Part shown: positions 20,010 through 29,735 of the stretch, piece by piece
Position numbering within the stretch: the stretch's first letter is position 1
Layout of the letters: the number at the start of each line of letters is the position of its first letter
The notes under the pieces: model-generated
Told to the model about the DNA's origin: nothing
Seen by the model: only the letters and a program-made list of their open reading frames with translations
Databases searched by the model: none
Assembly (NCBI RefSeq): GCF_003989665.1
Contig: NZ_RZIJ01000023.1
Span: forward strand, 1-64,000
DNA length: 64,000 nt
Source: Azospirillum doebereinerae
Lineage (GTDB): Bacteria > Pseudomonadota > Alphaproteobacteria > Azospirillales > Azospirillaceae
Direction: 5' to 3'
Made by a program: the position numbers and the translations under genes

Positions 20010-20480
20010 TCAGGCGTGCTTGGGGTGGCGCGCGATCCACACTTCGAGCTGGGCGACGTGTTCGGCCTCTTCGGCGGCGAACTCCTCGGCCATCATGCGC
20101 ACTTCGGAATCCGTGGTGGTCTTCGCCACCTCGGCGTAGAAGGCCTGCCCGCGCTTCTCGCTGTCGAGCGCCAGCTCCAGCGCGTATTCCACCGTCATCA
20201 GGTAATGCGAGCCTTCCATCGAGGCGGATTCGGGACTCTCGCCGTCCGGCCACTGGAACTCCTCGGGCTTCAGTTCGGGCAACGTGCGGAACCCGGCCCG
20301 CGCGCGCGCGTCGGCCAGATGCAGGCGCGAGAACTTCGCCATCTGGCCGAAGAAGGCCGCGACCTCCTGGTTCCCATAGGTCTTCATCGCCTCCGTCAGG
20401 TCGGAAAAGCGGTTGGCGGCGTCCTCTTCCAGCACGCAGGCGTGGGCGAGGAACAGGGCGGCGTCGTGGATGCTGGTCAT
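20010..20480 (-). CDS. Rubrerythrin/ferritin-like diiron protein
   Basis: 156 residues, a four-helix bundle of the ferritin-like group. Metal-ligand patterns are visible in helix 1 (VLEEDAANRF), helix 3 (ELALDSEKRGQAFYAEVA) and helix 4 (MMAEEFAAEEAEHVAQLEVW), the last with a typical ExxH. There is no C-terminal rubredoxin domain (no CxxC), so it is an erythrin-only type. Such proteins reduce peroxide or bind iron. ATG 20480 follows AGGAA. A small palindrome, ccataac ... gttatgg (about 20524-20546), lies in its upstream region shared with hrpB and could be an operator. Confidence 0.85.
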   Translation of the reverse strand: MTSIHDAALFLAHACVLEEDAANRFSDLTEAMKTYGNQEVAAFFGQMAKFSRLHLADARARAGFRTLPELKPEEFQWPDGESPESASMEGSHYLMTVEYALELALDSEKRGQAFYAEVAKTTTDSEVRMMAEEFAAEEAEHVAQLEVWIARHPKHA

Positions 20481-20668
20481 GGATTCCTGCGAATGGCGAA
20501 AAGTAACCCGACGACGCTAAAACCATAACGTTTTTGCGGTTATGGATCCCGCCCCGATGCCGCCGCGCCCAGGGGTGCGACCTTTTGTCCTGGCGGCGAC
20601 GGACGGGGCGCGGCGGGCGAGGCGAAAGCGGTTGCCTTTCCGCCGGTTTCGCGGCAGCAGAGTCCGCC

Positions 20669-23236
20669 ATGACCATGCCGCCCCTTCCCATCGACCCCGT
20701 TCTTCCCGAATTGCTGGACGCCCTGCGGACCCGCGGAGTCGCCGTTCTGCAGGCCCCGCCCGGCGCCGGCAAGACGACGCGGGTGCCGCTGGCCCTGCTG
20801 GATCAGGACTGGCTAGCCGGCCGCAAGGTCATCGTGGTGGAGCCGCGCCGTCTGGCCGCCCGCGCCGCCGCGCACCGGATGGCCGCGATGCTGGGGCAGG
20901 AGGTCGGCGGGACGGTCGGCTACCGCGTGCGGCAGGACTCCAGGGTTGGGCCGAAGACGCGGATCGAGGTGATGACCGACGGCCTGTTCCTGCGCCGCAT
21001 CCAGGATTCGCCGGAGCTTCCCGATGTCGGCGCGGTGCTGTTCGACGAGTTCCACGAACGCGGCATCGACAGCGACCTGTCGCTCGCCCTGACCCGCGAG
21101 ACGCGCGAGGCCCTGCGCGAGGATCTGCGGCTGGTCGCGATGTCGGCCACGCTGGACGGCGGGCCGGTCTCGGCCCTGCTGGGCGACGCCTCCTCCCCCG
21201 CCCCCGTCGTGACCAGCGAGGGCCGCGCCTTCCCGGTGGAGACCCGCCACCTGGACGCGCCCCCGCCGGGCGCCCGCATCGAGGACGCGGTGGCCGCCAC
21301 CCTGCGCCGCGCCCTGCGCGAGGAGCCCGGCAACGCCCTGGTCTTCCTGCCCGGCACCGGCGAGATCCGCCGGGTGCAGAGCCTGCTGGAGCAAGCGGAC
21401 CTCGGCCCCGGCGTGGTGCTCGCCCCGCTCTACGGCGACATGACCACAGAGGCGCAGGACGCCGCCATCGGCCCCACCGCGCCGGGCACGCGCAAGGTGG
21501 TGCTGGCGACCTCCATCGCCGAGACCAGCCTGACCATCGAGGGCATCCGTATCGTCGTCGACAGCGGGATGATGCGGGTGCCGCGCTTCGACCCGCGCGG
21601 CGGCATGACCCGGCTGGTCACCGTGAAGGTCAGCCAGGCCTCGGCCGACCAGCGCCGGGGCCGCGCCGGCCGGCTGGAGCCGGGCGTCTGCTACCGCCTG
21701 TGGCCGGAGGCCGCGCATCGCGCGCTGGCGCCGCACACCGCGCCGGAGATCCTCGACGCCGATCTGGCGCCGCTGGCGCTGGAGCTGGCCGCCTGGGGCG
21801 TGAAGGATCCCGCCGACCTGCCCTGGCTCGACGCGCCGCCCGCCGCCGCGATGGCGCAGGCGCGGGAGCTGCTGGGCGAACTCGGCGCCTTGGAATCGGG
21901 CGCGCCGGACGGCGCGGGGGGGATCACCCCGGCGGGCAAGCGGATGGCCCGGCTGGGCGTGCACCCCCGGCTGGCCCGCATGATGCTGGACGGCGCCGCG
22001 CTGGGCCTCGGCCCGCTCGCCTGCACGGTCGCGGCGCTGCTGGGCGAGCGCGACATCGTCCGCGCCCAGCCGGGTTTCCGCGACGCCGACCTGCGGCTGC
22101 GGGTCGATCTGCTGCGCGGCGAGGAGCGCGGCGGCCATGGCGCGGCGCGCGGGATCGGCGTGGACCGCAACCGCGCCAAGCAGGCGGTGCGGCAGGCCCA
22201 GGCGTGGCGGCGCCAGCTCAACCTGCGGGACGACCGGAACGGCGGCGACAGCGGTGCCGTCGGGCGGCTGCTGGCCCTGGCCTACCCCGACCGCATCGGC
22301 CAGCGCCGTCCCGGCGGCAACCCCGGCGGCGTCGCGGCGCAGTACCGGCTGTCCGGCGGGCGCGGCGCCTATTTCCAGGAAGCCGAACCGCTGTCGGCGG
22401 AGGATTGGCTGGTCGTCGCCGACCTGGACGGGGCGGCCCGCGAGTCGCGTATTTTCCTCGCCGCCCCCGTCACCCTGGCCGAGTTGGAGGACGCCTTCGC
22501 CGACCGCATCCGCACGGAGGACGTCGTCGTCTGGGACGGGCGCGAGCAGGCGGTGCTGGCGCGTCGGCGGCGGATGCTGTTCGCCCTGGTCCTGAAGGAC
22601 GAACGCCTGTCCAAGCCGCCGGCGGACGCGATGACCGCCGCGATGGTCGAGGGCGTCCGCGCCATGGGCCTCGCCTGCCTGCCCTGGACCAACGAGCTGC
22701 GCGCGTGGCGCACCCGCCTCGCCTTCCTGCGCCGGCGCGAGGGGGAGGACTGGCCCGACCTGTCCGACGAGGCCCTGCTCGCCGGGCTGGAGGACTGGCT
22801 GGCCCCCTTCCTCGACGGCGTGTCGCGCCGCGCCCATCTCGACCGGATCGACCTGTCCAGCGCGCTGCGCAACCAGTTGCCCTGGGATCTGAAGACCCGG
22901 ATGGACGCCGAGGCGCCGACCCATGTCGAGGTGCCGAGCGGCTCGCGCATCCCCATCGACTACGACGGCGAGGAGCCGGTGCTGGCGGTGCGCTTGCAGG
23001 AGATGTTCGGGCTGGCCGAGACCCCGCGCATCGCCGGCGGCAAGGTGCCGCTGCTGCTGCATCTGCTGTCGCCGGCCCGACGCCCGATGCAGGTGACCCG
23101 CGACCTCGCCAGCTTCTGGGCCAACACCTACAAGGCGGTGAAGGCCGATCTGAAGGGCCAGTACCCCAAGCATTACTGGCCCGACAACCCGCTGGAAGCC
23201 GAACCGACCGCCAGAGCCAAGCCGCGCGGGCGCTGA
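20669..23236 (+). CDS. hrpB: ATP-dependent helicase HrpB
   Basis: 855-residue DEAH-type helicase. Walker A is PPGAGKTTRVP (about 33-43), motif II is the HrpB form DEFHER (about 129), motif III MSATLDGG, and motif VI QRRGRAGRLEPG. The HA2/OB-like region and the C-terminal HrpB-specific domain (about 740-855, ending in WANTYKAVKADLKGQYPKHYWPDNP) are complete. Members act on RNA but the exact role is not settled. The ATG at 20669 gives the usual short N-terminus; the frame runs upstream to 20534 without a better start. Confidence 0.94.
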   Translation: MTMPPLPIDPVLPELLDALRTRGVAVLQAPPGAGKTTRVPLALLDQDWLAGRKVIVVEPRRLAARAAAHRMAAMLGQEVGGTVGYRVRQDSRVGPKTRIEVMTDGLFLRRIQDSPELPDVGAVLFDEFHERGIDSDLSLALTRETREALREDLRLVAMSATLDGGPVSALLGDASSPAPVVTSEGRAFPVETRHLDAPPPGARIEDAVAATLRRALREEPGNALVFLPGTGEIRRVQSLLEQADLGPGVVLAPLYGDMTTEAQDAAIGPTAPGTRKVVLATSIAETSLTIEGIRIVVDSGMMRVPRFDPRGGMTRLVTVKVSQASADQRRGRAGRLEPGVCYRLWPEAAHRALAPHTAPEILDADLAPLALELAAWGVKDPADLPWLDAPPAAAMAQARELLGELGALESGAPDGAGGITPAGKRMARLGVHPRLARMMLDGAALGLGPLACTVAALLGERDIVRAQPGFRDADLRLRVDLLRGEERGGHGAARGIGVDRNRAKQAVRQAQAWRRQLNLRDDRNGGDSGAVGRLLALAYPDRIGQRRPGGNPGGVAAQYRLSGGRGAYFQEAEPLSAEDWLVVADLDGAARESRIFLAAPVTLAELEDAFADRIRTEDVVVWDGREQAVLARRRRMLFALVLKDERLSKPPADAMTAAMVEGVRAMGLACLPWTNELRAWRTRLAFLRRREGEDWPDLSDEALLAGLEDWLAPFLDGVSRRAHLDRIDLSSALRNQLPWDLKTRMDAEAPTHVEVPSGSRIPIDYDGEEPVLAVRLQEMFGLAETPRIAGGKVPLLLHLLSPARRPMQVTRDLASFWANTYKAVKADLKGQYPKHYWPDNPLEAEPTARAKPRGR

Positions 23237-23333
23237 ACCCGACGGCCTTGCGGACGAAGCGTCCAATTGTCGCGACCGCCGTCCCGCACGCGGGTGTACG
23301 CTGTCAAGAAGCAGACGAACGGGAGGCAACGCC

Positions 23334-24155
23334 ATGCCCGTGATGGACGCCGAACAACGCCGCAAGATCGAGGACGCCCTGCTGCGCAAGGCGGAGGAGG
23401 CGATCCGGCGCATGCGCCGCGAGGCGGAGACCGCCGCCCCCGACCACATCGACAGCCTCGCCATGGCGCTGGCGGAGCTGCTGAAGGCGAAGGAATTCCC
23501 CAGCCTCCGCGCCGCCGAATTCCGCGGGACGATCCGTGCCATCCAGTGCGGCGCCTACCAGCGCAGCGTCGATTCGCTGCTGGTCCAGGCCGAGCGTTGC
23601 GGCCATGGCGGCGACGACAAGGGCCGCAACGCGCTGCTGACCCAGGCCAAGGACCATTTCGGCAAGGCCCTGCGCTTCGGCGCCGACGACGAGTTCCGTC
23701 ATGGGGTGGAGCGCCGCGTCCAAGCCACCCTGATGACCAGCAAGGACGGCGTCGACGACCGCACCAAGCAGGCCGCCAAGCGCAAGCTGGAGCAGCACGA
23801 CACCGGTCCCAAGCCGCCGGGCGGCGTCGAGCGCCGCCGCGCCATCCGCTACCGGGATCCGGCGCTGGTGGTGGAGGTGGAGGGGCGGCGCTGCGAGACC
23901 CTGAACTGGTCCATGCACGGCCTGCTGGTCGATTTGCCGCCGGAGAGCTTCGCGCACGCCATCGGCGACCGTCTGCGGCTGGAGCTGCGCTGCGCCGAGG
24001 CGCCGGGTGCCGGCGGTCGGCAGATCGCCCACGCCGTGCGGCTCGACCCCGACCGACACGCGGTGGCGCTGTCCTTCCCCGACATCAGCACGGTGGTGCT
24101 GGCGCTGATGCACGCGCTGAAGGAACGGGGCGTCAAGCCGGAACCGGAACGGTAG
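23334..24155 (+). CDS. PilZ-domain protein with helical N-terminus
   Basis: 273 residues. The N-terminal half (about 1-160) is charged and helical without a known fold. The C-terminal half is a PilZ domain with the cyclic-di-GMP signature: an arginine-rich start (ERRRAIRYRD) and NWSMHGLLV, matching (D/N)xSxxG. It is therefore a probable cyclic-di-GMP effector, in a window that also encodes a GGDEF-EAL enzyme. ATG 23334 follows GGGAGG. A strong terminator follows, so it is probably a single-gene unit or the tail of an hrpB transcript. Confidence 0.83.
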   Translation: MPVMDAEQRRKIEDALLRKAEEAIRRMRREAETAAPDHIDSLAMALAELLKAKEFPSLRAAEFRGTIRAIQCGAYQRSVDSLLVQAERCGHGGDDKGRNALLTQAKDHFGKALRFGADDEFRHGVERRVQATLMTSKDGVDDRTKQAAKRKLEQHDTGPKPPGGVERRRAIRYRDPALVVEVEGRRCETLNWSMHGLLVDLPPESFAHAIGDRLRLELRCAEAPGAGGRQIAHAVRLDPDRHAVALSFPDISTVVLALMHALKERGVKPEPER

Positions 24156-24223
24156 ATAGGCCGACCGAAGCACCACCCCCGGCGCCGATCCGACGATCGG
24201 TTGTTCCCGAAGCGGCTTGGTTT

Positions 24224-24242
24224 ACGCCCAAAGGGCGTTTTT
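24224..24242 (+). terminator. Intrinsic terminator after the PilZ gene
   Basis: acgccc (24224-24229), loop aaa, gggcgt (24233-24238), then TTTT. Compact and well placed about 70 bases after the stop. Confidence 0.75.
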
Positions 24243-24364
24243 AGAACTGCTCCAGCTTTGAGTAAACTTCAGTCATTCCATCGAACGCGCCTCCATTGGA
24301 CGCACCGGCGCGCTCTGCCGCTCGCACACTCCACCGCCGGCTTCCGGCAAGGAATGGCCCCGTC

Positions 24365-25225
24365 ATGAACGTCGCGAACATTGCCCGGCGTCTGGTCGCC
24401 GGTGAGCTTCATTATGCTCTGGGCCGTTTCGAGACGGTCCGGCGGGGCTACAGCGCCTTCCGCCGCCTCACCCCCCGTTCGGCCGCCCGACCGCCCGCAG
24501 GACCGCCGGTACCGCTCCCCGCCCTGCCCAGTTCGCTGTTCACCGGCGTCACGCCGGAGCGCGCGCTGGCCGATCTGCGGCGGGATTCCATCGCGCTCGG
24601 CTTCGATCTGCCGCCCTCCACCGTGGCCGAGTTGGTCGGCTTCGCGACCCATTCGCCGCTGAAGGCGCGCGGCAGCGACCGCCTGTTCCATCGGCACGAG
24701 GTGGTCGACGGACGGCTGCCCGACGGCACGCCGGTGGTCATCGCCACCGTGCCCGACCCGCTGGACGCCACCGCCGTCCGCCGCGTGTGCCGCGACCCGC
24801 TGCTGATGGACAGCGCGGCGGCCTTCCTGGGATTCCGCCCCAGCAAGATCATTCCACGCCTGTTCTGGAGCTTCGTCACCCACGTGACCGACGAGGAGCG
24901 CCGTCGTCTGGGCCAGACCATCGACTGGCATTACGACGTCCACGACTTCCACTTCTGCTCGGCGCAGTTCTACCTGACCGACGTGGATTCCGGGGCCGGC
25001 GAGCACGCGCTGGTTCGCGGTTCGCACCGGGGCAAGTCGCTGCGCATGCTTCTCGGCTCGGCCAACGCGCGGGAGGAGGAGGTCTTCGCCCATTTCTCCC
25101 GCGACCGGCTGATGGTGGTGGAGGGGCCGGCGGGCACCGGCTTCCTGGAGGACACCTCCTGCTACCACCGGGCGCTGCCGCCGACCCGGCGCGAGCGGCT
25201 GATGTTCCAGCTGTGGATCAGCTGA
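24365..25225 (+). CDS. Phytanoyl-CoA dioxygenase-like Fe(II)/2-oxoglutarate oxygenase
   Basis: 286 residues. The iron-binding HxD is in DWHYDVHDF (about 185), the distal histidine in EDTSCYHRALPP (about 265) and the 2-oxoglutarate arginine in RERLMFQL near the end. FYLTDVDSGAGEHALVRGSHRG is the characteristic PhyH block between them. The N-terminal 60 residues are basic and proline-rich with no known domain. Substrate unknown; PhyH relatives hydroxylate lipids, natural products or sugars. ATG 24365 has AAGGA 11 bases upstream. Confidence 0.82.
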   Translation: MNVANIARRLVAGELHYALGRFETVRRGYSAFRRLTPRSAARPPAGPPVPLPALPSSLFTGVTPERALADLRRDSIALGFDLPPSTVAELVGFATHSPLKARGSDRLFHRHEVVDGRLPDGTPVVIATVPDPLDATAVRRVCRDPLLMDSAAAFLGFRPSKIIPRLFWSFVTHVTDEERRRLGQTIDWHYDVHDFHFCSAQFYLTDVDSGAGEHALVRGSHRGKSLRMLLGSANAREEEVFAHFSRDRLMVVEGPAGTGFLEDTSCYHRALPPTRRERLMFQLWIS

Positions 25226-25255
25226 GATGGCTGGTCGCGGCTGACGATGCCCCTC

Positions 25256-25286
25256 AGGTCCTCCCCCGCCGGGCGGGGGAGGACGA
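25256..25286. repeat. Palindromic element copy C (short)
   Basis: gtcctcccccgcc / ggcgggggaggac forms one perfect hairpin between the convergent dioxygenase and acyl-CoA dehydrogenase genes. It matches the inner hairpin of the composite elements and lacks the outer arms. Confidence 0.65.
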
Positions 25287-25292
25287 CCCCGG

Positions 25293-27092
25293 TCAGAACT
25301 GGTCGTCGCCGAGCGCCATCACCGTGTTGCGGGCGCTGGCGATGGTCGGCAGCAGGGCCGGGGATATGGCCAGGATCTGCTCGGCGTAGAAGCGCGCGAC
25401 GATCAGCTTGGTTTCCAGGAACGCCGCGTTGGCGCCCGGACGGCGCAAGCCCTCCATCGCCTTGACCGCCGAGCGCGCCAGCATCCAGCCGCCGGCGACA
25501 TTTCCCCACAGCTTCAGATAGGCCACGGCACCCGCCGCCGCCCCGCGCGAATCGCCCTCGGCCTGGGTGGCGACGATCCAGTCGACCGCCTTGTCGAGTG
25601 CGTCGAGCCCCGCCGTCAGCTCGGTCCGGATCACCGCAAGGTCGTCGCCGGGGGCGCTCTCCAACTCGGCCGCCGTCGCGCGCATCTCGGCGATGAAGGC
25701 CTTGGCGGCGGCGCCCTTGTCGCGGCCGGTCTTGCGGAAGGTCAGGTCGTTGGCGTGGATGCCGTTGGTGCCCTCGTAGATCGGCGTGATGCGGGCGTCG
25801 CGGTAATGCTGGGCGGCGCCGGTCTCCTCGATGAAGCCCATGCCGCCGTGGATCTGCACGCCGGTCGAGGCCACGTCGCAGCCGATGTCGGTGGACCACG
25901 CCTTGACGATCGGGGTCAGCACGTCGACCCGCGCCGCCGCCGCCGCGCGGGTGGCGGGATCCTCGTGGTGGCGGGAGACGTCGAGCTGCGTGCCGGCGTA
26001 GAGCGCCAGCGCGCGCGCGGCCTCGGTCTTGGCGCGCATGTCCAGCAGCATGCGGCGCACGTCGGGATGCTTGATGATCGCCACCGCCGACCCCTTGCCG
26101 TCGGCGACGTCCTTGCTCTGCACGCGGGATTTGGCGTAGTCGCGGGCCTGCTGGTAGGCGCGCTCCGCCACCGCCACGCCCTGGATGCCGACGCCCAGGC
26201 GCGCGTTGTTCATCATCGTGAACATGTACTCGATGCCGCGGTTCTCCTCGCCGACCAGGAAGCCGGTGGCCCCGCCGTCGTCGCCATAGGCCATGACGGC
26301 GGTCGGGCTGGCCATGATGCCGAGCTTGTGCTCCAGGCTGGCGCAGCGCAGGTCGTTGCGGGCGCCGGGGGTGCCGTCGGCGTTGGGCAGGAACTTCGGC
26401 ACGATGAACAGGCTGATGCCCTTGATGCCGGCCGGGGCGTCGGGCAGGCGGGCCAGCACCAGATGGACGATGTTCTCCGTCAGGTCGTGCTCGCCGTAGG
26501 TGATGAAGATCTTCTGCCCGGTGATCTTGTAGCTTCCGTCCCCGGCCCGGATGGCGCGGGTCCGCACGGCGGCGAGGTCGGAGCCGGCCTGCGGCTCCGT
26601 CAGGTTCATGGTGCCGTTCCACTCGCCCGAGATCATCTTGGACAGGTAGACGGCCTTCTGCTCCGCGCTGGCGTGCTCGGTCAGCAGATCCACCGCGCCC
26701 TGGGTCAGCAGCGGGCACAGGCCGAAGGAGAGGTTGGCCGACTGCCACATCTCGTTCACCGCGAAGGCGACGGTCCAGGGCAGGCCCTGCCCCCCATATT
26801 CCGGCTCGAAGGGCAGGCTGTTCCAGCCGGCCTCGGTGAACTGGTTGTAAGCCTCCTTCCAGCCGGTCGGCGTGCGGACGACGCCGTTCTCCAGCTTGGA
26901 GCCTTCCTTGTCGCCGACCGGGTTCAGCGGGGCGAGCACGCCCGAGGCGAATTTTCCGGCCTCCTCCAGGATGGCGTCGACCAGATCGGGGGCGGCCGAT
27001 TCGCAATGCGGCAAGGCCGCCACGGCGTCGAGGCCGACGACCTCGTTCAGGACGAAACGCAGATCCTCGACCGGAGCGCTGTAGGAACTCAT
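25293..27092 (-). CDS. Acyl-CoA dehydrogenase, long DmdC-like type
   Basis: 599 residues. N-terminal helical, middle and C-terminal dehydrogenase domains are complete. NLTEPQAGSDLAAV (about 165-178) is the FAD-binding signature, and IYEGTNGIHANDLTFRK (about 430-446) contains the catalytic-base region. An extra C-terminal helical domain (about 470-599) is typical of the 3-methylmercaptopropionyl-CoA dehydrogenase (DmdC)/medium-long-chain group. It oxidises an acyl-CoA to enoyl-CoA and passes electrons to ETF; the substrate is not decided by sequence. A palindrome, aacgtt-ggttcg-aacgtt (27115-27132), upstream may be an operator. Confidence 0.9.
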   Translation of the reverse strand: MSSYSAPVEDLRFVLNEVVGLDAVAALPHCESAAPDLVDAILEEAGKFASGVLAPLNPVGDKEGSKLENGVVRTPTGWKEAYNQFTEAGWNSLPFEPEYGGQGLPWTVAFAVNEMWQSANLSFGLCPLLTQGAVDLLTEHASAEQKAVYLSKMISGEWNGTMNLTEPQAGSDLAAVRTRAIRAGDGSYKITGQKIFITYGEHDLTENIVHLVLARLPDAPAGIKGISLFIVPKFLPNADGTPGARNDLRCASLEHKLGIMASPTAVMAYGDDGGATGFLVGEENRGIEYMFTMMNNARLGVGIQGVAVAERAYQQARDYAKSRVQSKDVADGKGSAVAIIKHPDVRRMLLDMRAKTEAARALALYAGTQLDVSRHHEDPATRAAAAARVDVLTPIVKAWSTDIGCDVASTGVQIHGGMGFIEETGAAQHYRDARITPIYEGTNGIHANDLTFRKTGRDKGAAAKAFIAEMRATAAELESAPGDDLAVIRTELTAGLDALDKAVDWIVATQAEGDSRGAAAGAVAYLKLWGNVAGGWMLARSAVKAMEGLRRPGANAAFLETKLIVARFYAEQILAISPALLPTIASARNTVMALGDDQF

Positions 27093-27307
27093 GGCGGAAA
27101 CGGCCTCCCTCGGAAACGTTGGTTCGAACGTTGCTGTTGTTTGCTTGACCTAAGCGTCACCATACACCATCGCATGGTGGTTGGCGAGCGGACGCAAGGT
27201 CGCGGGAAAAGCTATGCCGAGGTGCGCGCCGCCGCAAGACGGGAGGCTTCGCGAGAGCTGGCACGATGGATGCATTGGTATCCCCGTCCTAGAACGGGAA
27301 CCGACCC

Positions 27308-28372
27308 ATGACCTACGCGTCCGCCCTTGGCCTTTCCAGCGATACCGCCGCCCAGCAGGCCCGTGCCGCGCGGGGTCCCGCCAGCGTGGAAGCCGCCGTG
27401 CGCAACGCCAGCGAGAAGACGGGGGTCGATTTTTCCTACCTCATGGAAAAAGCTGCCGTGGAGAGCGGGTACCGCACGGACGTAAAGTCCTCCTCCTCCT
27501 CGGCGACCGGGCTGTACCAGTTCATCGACAGCACGTGGCTCCAGACCATGAAGGACCACGGCGCCGAGCATGGGCTGGGAAAATACGCCAACGCCATCCA
27601 GACGCGCGGCGACGGCCGGCCCTATGTGGCCGACGCCGACATGAAGAAGGAGATCCTGGACCTGCGCAAGGATCCCACGGTCTCGGCCCTGATGGCGGCG
27701 GAATACACCAAGGAGAACAAGGAGCATCTGGAGGAGACCGTCGACGGCACCATCGGCTCCACCGAACTCTACATGGCGCATTTCCTGGGGGCTGGCGGCG
27801 CATCGAAGTTCCTCAACGCGATGCAGGACAATCCGGGCCGCACCGCCCGCGACGTGTTCCCGGACGCGGCGGCGGCCAACAAGAATGTCTTCTACGACAA
27901 GGCCACCGGCAAGGCGAAGTCGCTGAAGGAGATCTACGACAAGTTCGCCACCAAGTTCTCCGAGAACCCGCTGTCCAACTTCGCGCCGGCCCAAGTGGTC
28001 AACGACACGGTGCGCAAGCAGGACATGCCCGACGGCTTCACCACCCAGGTGCCGATGCCGCCGACCAAGTCGCTGAACGGCACGCCGCTGTCGATCTATC
28101 AGGTGCTGGCGCTCAACGCGCTGGAGACGCCGGACGAGGTCGACAGCATCAGCGGCCGCGAGACCCGTCCGCGCGACAAGGAGAACCGCAAGATGCGCGA
28201 GCAGCCGGTCCGCAGCGACCAGTCCACCGAATCCGGCGTCGGCTTCGGGCTGGGGCTGGGGTTGGGCCGGATCGTCGGGACGGAATCCGCGACCGCGCCG
28301 GCCAACACCATCACGGCCTCCGCCGTTTCCCCCACCGCCATCCCCGCCGCGCCGACCGAAAAGGCGGCATGA
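27308..28372 (+). CDS. SLT-type lytic transglycosylase domain protein
   Basis: 354 residues. An SLT-like domain occupies about 25-190: the catalytic Glu is E52 in AAVESGYR, and SATGLYQFIDSTWLQTM is the conserved GLYQF block. The C-terminal 150 residues are low-complexity and basic with a short Gly/Leu stretch, probably disordered. No signal peptide is visible, so export may be by the flagellar or another non-Sec route; such signal-less enzymes in alphaproteobacteria often serve flagellar or secretion assembly (inference). ATG 27308 follows CGGGAA. Confidence 0.8.
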   Translation: MTYASALGLSSDTAAQQARAARGPASVEAAVRNASEKTGVDFSYLMEKAAVESGYRTDVKSSSSSATGLYQFIDSTWLQTMKDHGAEHGLGKYANAIQTRGDGRPYVADADMKKEILDLRKDPTVSALMAAEYTKENKEHLEETVDGTIGSTELYMAHFLGAGGASKFLNAMQDNPGRTARDVFPDAAAANKNVFYDKATGKAKSLKEIYDKFATKFSENPLSNFAPAQVVNDTVRKQDMPDGFTTQVPMPPTKSLNGTPLSIYQVLALNALETPDEVDSISGRETRPRDKENRKMREQPVRSDQSTESGVGFGLGLGLGRIVGTESATAPANTITASAVSPTAIPAAPTEKAA

Positions 28373-28376
28373 CCCG

Positions 28377-29036
28377 TCAGGCCTTTCTGGCGGCCTCCTG
28401 CTCGGCCTGCCAGCGCGTCATGAAGGCGCGGAAGGACTCGTCCATCTCCCCCCACACCCGCCGGGCCAGCGGGTCGGCGGCCATCGCCTCGGCGTAGCGG
28501 GTCAGCTTGGGAAATTGCGTCAACAGCGCGTCGCCACGCGCCGCCAGCATCCGGCCGTAATAGAGCCAGGGCACCAGCACGCAATCGGCCAGCGACAGGC
28601 CCTCCCGCGCGGCGTAGCCGTCGGAGCGCAGGAACTGCTCCAGCGCGGTCAGCCCCTTGGTCAGCCCGGCGCGTTCGGCCGCCGCGTCGACCGCGAAGCC
28701 AGCGTCGACGCCCGCGCGCAGCAACGGGAACAGCCCGCCGCAATAGAGATCCAGCGTGCGCGGGATCAGCCGCACCAGGGCGCGTTCCCGCGGCGTGTCG
28801 CCCAGCAGCGACGGGGTGGGGTGCAGATCCTCCAGATACTCGCAGATGATCAGGCTTTCCGGCAGAAAGAAGCCGTCATGCTCCAGCACCGGCATCCGGC
28901 CGATGGGGTTCATCGCCAGGAATTCCGGCGTGCCGGGCGCCGCCGGGCGGGTTTCGAGGTCGAGACCCTTGGCGTAGCCCTGCATCCGCACCCGGGCGAC
29001 GTAGGGGGAACCGGCGGATCCGTGAAGCACCATCAT
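28377..29036 (-). CDS. Glutathione S-transferase family protein
   Basis: 219 residues with the thioredoxin-like N-terminal domain (MVLHGSAGSPYVARVRMQG; NPIGRMPVLEHDGFFLPESLIICEYLE with the cis-Pro and the Glu-Ser glutathione-binding pair) and the all-helical C-terminal domain (LSLADCVLVPWLYY). Ser at about residue 10 may be the catalytic residue. Two ATGs are adjacent (29036 and 29033). It converges on the SLT gene with a four-base gap. Substrate unknown. Confidence 0.88.
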   Translation of the reverse strand: MMVLHGSAGSPYVARVRMQGYAKGLDLETRPAAPGTPEFLAMNPIGRMPVLEHDGFFLPESLIICEYLEDLHPTPSLLGDTPRERALVRLIPRTLDLYCGGLFPLLRAGVDAGFAVDAAAERAGLTKGLTALEQFLRSDGYAAREGLSLADCVLVPWLYYGRMLAARGDALLTQFPKLTRYAEAMAADPLARRVWGEMDESFRAFMTRWQAEQEAARKA

Positions 29037-29149
29037 GATCGGTCACTCGCAGCGTTGGGATGGGGTTTGCCGTCTATAACACCGCCGCGCGCCCGGTGCC
29101 CCCGTGCCGCGCATGCCTGTGATGAACGCGGTCGTACACGGTCGATTCC

Positions 29150-29178
29150 TTGACCCGGCGGCAGGGTCCGCCTACTTT
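29150..29178 (+). promoter_or_regulatory. Predicted promoter of def-fmt-truA
   Basis: TTGACC (29150-29155) and TACTTT (29173-29178) are separated by 17 bases, close to the housekeeping sigma consensus, 38 bases before the def start. Confidence 0.6.
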
Positions 29179-29215
29179 TACCCTTTGATCCCCTGTCCAT
29201 CCCTGTCGAGCACCC

Positions 29216-29728
29216 ATGGCCGTCCTCCCGATTCTCGTCGCCCCGCACCCCGTCCTGAAGCAGAAGGCGAAGCCCGTCGCCGCCGTGGACGCGCGCGTCG
29301 CCAAGCTGATGGACGACATGGTCGAGACCATGTACGCCGCCGTCGGCATCGGGCTCGCCGCCCCGCAGATCGGCGTGTCGGAGCGCGTCATCGTGGTCGA
29401 TGTGCACGAGAAGGGCGAGCCGCGAAACCCCATCCGCCTCGCCAACCCGGAGATCGTCTGGTCGTCGGAGGAGAAGGGGCTGTGCGAGGAGGGCTGCCTG
29501 TCGGTGCCCGAGCAATACGCCGACGTCTCCCGGCCGCTGTCGGTGCGCGTGCGCTACCTCGACGAAAAGAACCAGCCGCAGGAGATCCTGGCCGAGGGCA
29601 TGCTGGCGGTCTGCCTCCAGCACGAGATCGACCACCTGAACGGCGTGCTGTTCGTCGATTACCTGTCGCTGCTCAAGCGCAACATGATGCTGCGCAAGGT
29701 GCAGAAGCAGCAGAAGGCGAGCGCCTGA
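29216..29728 (+). CDS. def: Peptide deformylase
   Basis: 170 residues. All three metal-site motifs are intact: [10 protein letters not shown] (about 43-52), EEGCLSVPE with the metal cysteine (about 88-96) and [12 protein letters not shown] with both histidines (about 133-144). It removes the formyl group from nascent proteins and is followed seven bases later by fmt, the enzyme that adds the formyl group, then truA. Confidence 0.97.
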   Translation: MAVLPILVAPHPVLKQKAKPVAAVDARVAKLMDDMVETMYAAVGIGLAAPQIGVSERVIVVDVHEKGEPRNPIRLANPEIVWSSEEKGLCEEGCLSVPEQYADVSRPLSVRVRYLDEKNQPQEILAEGMLAVCLQHEIDHLNGVLFVDYLSLLKRNMMLRKVQKQQKASA

Positions 29729-29735
29729 CCCCGCC